This document shows, piece after piece, positions 60,029-64,000 of a DNA stretch of 64,000 nucleotides. Both the position numbers and the translations under genes were made by a program. Under the pieces are notes generated by a model that worked only from the letters and a program-made list of their open reading frames with translations, had not been told where the DNA came from and did no database searches. Source of the DNA: Leptospira adleri (GTDB taxonomy: Bacteria; Spirochaetota; Leptospiria; Leptospirales; Leptospiraceae); contig NZ_NPDU01000008.1 in assembly GCF_002811985.1 (NCBI RefSeq), positions 1-64,000 on the forward strand. The letters are read 5' to 3'. The first letter of the stretch is position 1. Every line of letters starts with the position of its first letter.

Positions 60029-61105
60029 ATGTCGAGGTTGGAACGAAAGATAAACCGAGGAACGGAGTCTAAAATCTCCGGGCGATTCGACTCTACTCAT
60101 CGCGAAAAAGATCCGGAATTTCAGGACGAACTCCCTTCTCCAAAAACGATCCTCCTGGAAGAACGCGCAAAGACGATCGTTTCTAAAAACGATTGTCCCG
60201 ACTTACGATTTACGCTTTCGATCAATCCCTACCGAGGATGCGAACACGGCTGTATCTATTGTTATGCGCGGCCGAACCACGCATACGCGGATCTTTCACC
60301 CGGTATCGATTTTGAAACAAAGATTTTTGCAAAGAGGAATGCGCCCGAACTTCTACGAAGGTATCTTTCCAAACAAAAAGGCGAGGTTCGTACAATTCAG
60401 CTTGCGGGTGTGACCGATATCTATCAGCCCTTCGAAAGAAAACTGGAGATCACGCGCGAGCTCCTCAAAGTATTTTTAGAATTTCGACAACCGGTCGCGA
60501 TGATCACAAAGTCGTATCTCGTAACAAGAGATTTAGATCTTCTTGAAGAATTAGCGTTTCAGAATTTAGTAAAAGTTTATATCAGCGTAACCACCTTAGA
60601 TTCCGAACTTTGGAAAAGAATGGAACCTAGGACTGCGAACCCGGACAAAAGATTGGATGCCATCCGTAAACTTTCAGAAAAGGGAGTTCCTACGGGCGTC
60701 ATGGCGGCTCCGATGATTCCCGGTTTAAACGATAACGAATTGGAGTCGATCCTTCAATCCGCAAAAGAATCCGGAGCAAGATCCGCGGGTATGGTTTTTT
60801 TAAGGCTCCCTCACGAAGTGGCTCCTCTCTTTTTGGAATGGTTGGAAAAAAATTATCCTCTCAAAAAAGAAAAAGTAGAAAACCTAATTCGTCAATCGAG
60901 AGGGGGTAAACTCTACGATTCCGATTACTCAAGTAGAATGACGGGTACCGGACCTTACGCGGAAACGTTATGGAAAAGATTCAGAATCGCCAGAAGTCGA
61001 TTGAGTTTAAACGACTCCATGTCTTTAAACAAGGGAATATTCCGGATTCCCGAAAACCATCGACTTCGCTTAACAAAAGGAGAAGTTTTATTTCCGGGAT
61101 TCTAA
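60029..61105 (+). CDS. PA0069-family radical SAM protein
   Basis: It has 358 residues. The iron-sulfur motif is CEHGCIYC (C71, C75, C78), after SINPYRG. SAM-site sequences are QLAGVTDIYQPFERKLEITR, VAMITKSYLVTRDLDLL and VKVYISVTTLDSELWKRMEP. The N-terminal basic segment (RLERKINRGTESKISGRFDS) and the C-terminal RMTGTGPYAETLWKRFRIAR are typical of PA0069 proteins, whose substrates are unknown. It is monocistronic. Confidence 0.93.
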   Translation: MSRLERKINRGTESKISGRFDSTHREKDPEFQDELPSPKTILLEERAKTIVSKNDCPDLRFTLSINPYRGCEHGCIYCYARPNHAYADLSPGIDFETKIFAKRNAPELLRRYLSKQKGEVRTIQLAGVTDIYQPFERKLEITRELLKVFLEFRQPVAMITKSYLVTRDLDLLEELAFQNLVKVYISVTTLDSELWKRMEPRTANPDKRLDAIRKLSEKGVPTGVMAAPMIPGLNDNELESILQSAKESGARSAGMVFLRLPHEVAPLFLEWLEKNYPLKKEKVENLIRQSRGGKLYDSDYSSRMTGTGPYAETLWKRFRIARSRLSLNDSMSLNKGIFRIPENHRLRLTKGEVLFPGF

Positions 61106-61492
61106 ACTCTATTAGAAAAATGGAATTGTCTCCGTTTTGCGGTTCTTACAAAAATCCTTCTTACACCTTCTCCATCGGGCCTATTTAGATCTAAAAAGAG
61201 ACTCGATTCTCCATTTCGCTTAACAAAATTGTGCGTCAAAAGACACGATTCTTCAATCGAACGCCGATCGTTTACTATGAATTCCTTAAAAACTCGATTT
61301 CAACGTTACTATGCGGGGTAACGAACGTCGTTCTTCCGAAAATAAGAACATCTCTTCGTAAAAAACAAAAGGGAGGGGCAAATTTTTTATTCTAACCGTT
61401 ATTTAAAAAAGATTCTACTTGGACTTGACTAAACTTGGAGAAGATTTGAACAATGCAGCGGACTCCTTCCTAATTTATATATCAGGAGAATA
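61106..61492. other. Spacer before the secreted hydrolase gene
   Basis: It is AT-rich. No gene, repeat or structured RNA was recognised. An AGGAG (61484-61488) near its right end serves the next gene. Confidence 0.5.
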
Positions 61493-62323
61493 GTGAAGAG
61501 AATGAAAATGAAAAAAACGAAGAGTGTTGGGCTGGTTCTGTGCGCCCTGTTTATGGCAGGATCTCTTTCTGCTCAGACTTATACGGTGTTTGTTCACGGT
61601 AAGTCCGATCAGAATCACAACGGCACGGGAACAACCGACGTAAACAACTACTGGGGAACAAGTGTGAATTCAGTTTCCGGCGCGAAAGTATTCGTCGGAT
61701 ACGATGGTACTTCCGATCCAAGAAGTTACGGAACCGCAAGAGCGCAAACCAACTTTACGACCGTGGTGAACACATATTGCAAAGGATCCAATTCTTGCAA
61801 AATCGTTTGCCACAGCGCGGGTTGTTATGTGACCGAATACTGGCTCGCAAACCTCGGCGGAACCGCTTCCAGCAAAGGTTATAACTTTACGAAAGTAACC
61901 GCGCTCGCAGCCGCATCCGGAGGGTCCGAATTGGCTTCCGCGTTGAATGGTGTAACCTTTGGTTTTGCGGGGAACGCGATGGACAAGTCTCTCATCGTTT
62001 CCACTGCGAGAGGAGCTTACAACCACAACAATACCGCCGGAGTAACGATCTATCAGGTTCCGGGATACAAAGGAATGGCGGGAGCGTCTCTGATTCTTCC
62101 GGGTGAAGACGATTACGCCGTGGCGTATCATTCTTCTTGCGCTTACAACCAAGCGGGCGGTTTGAGCCAGTGTCAATCCTCTCTGACTCAGAGCGAAGGA
62201 ATCTGGCCTTTTAACTCGAATGTAACTTACACTCAGTTTCAAGGTCATACGAGAGCGCCTTCGGTCGGCGCTTCCGGATTGTATCTGAATCACGGCGAAC
62301 TTAAGAACGAAGGATGGAGATAA
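61493..62323 (+). CDS. Secreted serine-hydrolase-like protein with a Cys-flanked elbow
   Basis: It has 276 residues from GTG 61493; ATG 61502 or 61508 are possible. A signal peptide (VGLVLCALFMAGSLSAQ) is followed by TYTVFVHGKSDQNHNG, an HG oxyanion region, and CKIVCHSAGCYVTEYWLANL: GHSxG-like elbow in which the first G is C106 and the S108 is followed by G110 and C111. Late residues GEDDYAVAYHSSCAYN resemble the acid loop, and LYLNHGEL supplies a likely histidine. At least six cysteines suggest disulfides. It may be an extracellular lipase or related enzyme. The substrate is unknown. Confidence 0.75.
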   Translation: MKRMKMKKTKSVGLVLCALFMAGSLSAQTYTVFVHGKSDQNHNGTGTTDVNNYWGTSVNSVSGAKVFVGYDGTSDPRSYGTARAQTNFTTVVNTYCKGSNSCKIVCHSAGCYVTEYWLANLGGTASSKGYNFTKVTALAAASGGSELASALNGVTFGFAGNAMDKSLIVSTARGAYNHNNTAGVTIYQVPGYKGMAGASLILPGEDDYAVAYHSSCAYNQAGGLSQCQSSLTQSEGIWPFNSNVTYTQFQGHTRAPSVGASGLYLNHGELKNEGWR

Positions 62324-62342
62324 TTCTTCTTTCCTAAAAAGA

Positions 62343-62370
62343 AACTCCGCTCTTTATGGGGAGCGGAGTT
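62343..62370 (-). terminator. Terminator for the leftward gene at 62557
   Basis: AACTCCGCTC and GAGCGGAGTT form a perfect 10-bp stem. On the minus strand it is followed by TTTCTTTTT, so it stops transcription from 62557-63780; it could also end the secreted-hydrolase gene in the other direction. Confidence 0.75.
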
Positions 62371-62556
62371 CGCAAGAATTCGATATCATCTCAAAGAACT
62401 CGAACCCTCCCAAGATCCATTCAAAAAACGTAATTTTCTCAGTATCAAAACCGACCTTTCGCGTTTTCAAATGAATTCGCAACGTTCAAATAACTAGTAA
62501 AATCCCGCTTTTTGCATTTCAAAAAAGCGTCCTTAAAACATTAAATTCTTATTATA

Positions 62557-63780
62557 TTACCTTTCCATACTTTCGAGCTCTTTGATCCGTCTTTGCTTCT
62601 CGTTGCTGTCCCAGATCTTCGAAGTAAACTGTTTCACGTCGTAGAACTTCGTCTTAAAAAAATCCTTATAAGGAAGAATCAGCTCTCGGTCAGGCTCCGT
62701 CGTTTTCGCCGCTTGAATTTTTTTCAAACCCGCGTCTCCCTGATTAAACCATTCCGGATCCACCGCAAGATTGACTCTATGACCTCTGATATCCGTGATA
62801 ACGTAAGGCCCGTCCAAGCCGGAATCCCGAATCAACTTTCCGTAAAATAAAAATTCCGCCTCGCCGTAACCCGAAGGAAGTTTAGAATCAAAAGTCGCCC
62901 AAGCGATGTATTCGCCGGTTTCCGCGTTTTTCAGATTTGCTTCGACGTGATAATTTCCCGCGGTGTAAACGTTGATACCGACTCTGACGACGAGAGAACC
63001 GTCGCTCATCGTATCGGAGAACGCCCCGCTCAACTCGGCGGGTTTTCCGGGAGAAGAGTAGAATGAAGTATTCAATTTTCCCGTTTTCTTATAACCGGGC
63101 CCGTAACGAAAATCGACTTCAAGAATCATATCTCCCCAGTCTTTCTGGGTCGGCTTCCATTGAAACGTATAGAGCAAATCTTTCGCGACGTCGTCTCCAT
63201 TGACGCCGTTGTCTCCCACGTCCGGACTCAAGGTTCCGAACTTCTCGCCGTCAAACTCTCTCCACATTCGAGAACCTTTGATATCGATCGGGATTCTTTT
63301 TCCATCGGGTCCCTTGCAATCAAAAACGATTCTCATCCGGTCTTGAGAACCGATCACCGCCCAAGTAAGCGGCTGTAATTGACAACTATAACCGTTCGGC
63401 TCTTTCGAATCCACGTTGTCCACCATTGGAATCGCGGTCGTTTGTATAAAAGACGGTCGAGTTAAGTCTTCGTTGAATTTGGAAAGCGGCCTCGAACTCG
63501 GAGGATATTGCGACCATTCTTTATAATCTTCTAATATTCTTTCGATCGGAATAGAATCGTCGATGTCTTGCAAGGACCCTCCTCCGCTTTCTCCGTCAAA
63601 AGAAGAACCGGAACCGTCGGGCGGAGAATTTCTCGCCATTCTTTCCGCTCTTTCTTTTTTTTCAGCCTCGGATTGAAACCAAGAACTTCCGCTTTCTTCC
63701 GGCCAGAAAACGAACGCCGTTAGAATCAAGATTGTTGACACAATCACTCCATAGATCACATACTTGTTTCCGATTTTCAT
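62557..63780 (-). CDS. Membrane-anchored protein of unknown function
   Basis: It has 407 residues. One N-terminal membrane segment (KYVIYGVIVSTILILTAFVF) is followed by a low-complexity G/S linker (PPDGSGSSFDGESGGGS), then a large soluble part, presumably periplasmic. That part has immunoglobulin-like beta patterns (WKPTQKDWGDMILEVDFRYG, LVVRVGINVYTAGNYHVEAN and GYGEAEFLFYGKLIRDSGLD). I do not recognise a named family. AAGGAA precedes the ATG. It is monocistronic with its own terminator. Confidence 0.75.
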   Translation of the reverse strand: MKIGNKYVIYGVIVSTILILTAFVFWPEESGSSWFQSEAEKKERAERMARNSPPDGSGSSFDGESGGGSLQDIDDSIPIERILEDYKEWSQYPPSSRPLSKFNEDLTRPSFIQTTAIPMVDNVDSKEPNGYSCQLQPLTWAVIGSQDRMRIVFDCKGPDGKRIPIDIKGSRMWREFDGEKFGTLSPDVGDNGVNGDDVAKDLLYTFQWKPTQKDWGDMILEVDFRYGPGYKKTGKLNTSFYSSPGKPAELSGAFSDTMSDGSLVVRVGINVYTAGNYHVEANLKNAETGEYIAWATFDSKLPSGYGEAEFLFYGKLIRDSGLDGPYVITDIRGHRVNLAVDPEWFNQGDAGLKKIQAAKTTEPDRELILPYKDFFKTKFYDVKQFTSKIWDSNEKQRRIKELESMER

Positions 63781-64000
63781 GAATTCCTTTTCTTCACCCC
63801 TTCCTAAAAGACCACATAACGCTAAACGGGAGATATTTTTCGTTGATCAGCCTAAATTCTTCCGAAAGAAGAGCAATCACATTTGTATTTATTTATAATT
63901 AGTGTTTTTTAAAGATGTCTTTTTTATTTTGCTCGTTATTTATAAATTTCGATACTTCACTTGACTTAATATTGGAAGAGTCAAACTTTTAGAGCGGGAG
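63781..64000. other. Right-hand edge without a recognised gene
   Basis: AT-rich spacer upstream of the leftward gene; no feature was recognised. TTGACT near 63962 with TAATAT two bases later does not make a normal promoter spacing. Confidence 0.4.

Overview
The window looks like chromosomal DNA from a spirochaete of the genus Leptospira. The basis is family content rather than a database search: a DUF1554 lipoprotein, a spiro-SPASM radical-SAM protein, many lipoproteins with loose lipoboxes, a TonB receptor, type III pantothenate kinase, and AT-leaning intergenic DNA carrying short dispersed palindromes. The species cannot be fixed from the sequence alone. No rRNA, tRNA, intact insertion sequence, CRISPR array or prophage was recognised.

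Region 1 (1-5.8 kb) is bracketed by two 87-bp direct repeats (about 93% identical). It holds an AraC regulator with an NTF2/hydrolase lipoprotein, a small coiled-coil protein, an XRE-type regulator with a palindromic operator, and a membrane protein resembling a kinase sensor module. From 5.8 to 6.5 kb lies a decayed Fur-like gene. At 6.5-11.3 kb there is an esterase, lipoprotein MsrB and a TetR regulator, divergent from a thioesterase-thiolase pair with palindromic operators between. At 11.7-19.4 kb are a DUF1554 lipoprotein, birA-coaX, a hydrolase, a rhodanese, yebC-ruvC and a haem-domain lipoprotein. At 19.5-27.6 kb are a TonB-dependent receptor, a DUF4442 gene whose promoter and start sit in a 32-bp perfect palindrome, a broken DUF4160-DUF2442 pair, a Na+/solute symporter and lysC.

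At 28-34.5 kb are a chemotaxis receptor, a SurA-like chaperone and an overlapping pair, spiro-SPASM plus an SpsF-SpsG-like fusion, likely acting in surface glycan or protein modification. At 35-43.6 kb are a second TetR gene, DUF1801, valS-purD-hypothetical-prfB and a membrane protein/crcB pair. At 43.8-51.2 kb are a beta-lactamase-fold lipoprotein, gene fragments, a UPF0316 protein, a SET-domain protein, a methyltransferase, an FAD oxidoreductase and secreted MsrA. At 51.2-55.9 kb lies a signalling cluster: a four-PAS histidine kinase, a PAS-LuxR regulator and a divergent receiver-ATPase protein. At 56-64 kb are a glutathione transferase, a csoR-copZ-copA copper operon with a G6-centred operator, a PA0069-type radical SAM protein, a secreted serine-hydrolase-like protein and an unknown membrane-anchored protein.

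The strongest unexplained structure is a family of intergenic palindromes with a conserved GGA-GT-TCC centre and covarying outer arms. Several of them bound a repeat of about 160-215 bp that occurs four times here and shares a core with a different repeat after prfB.
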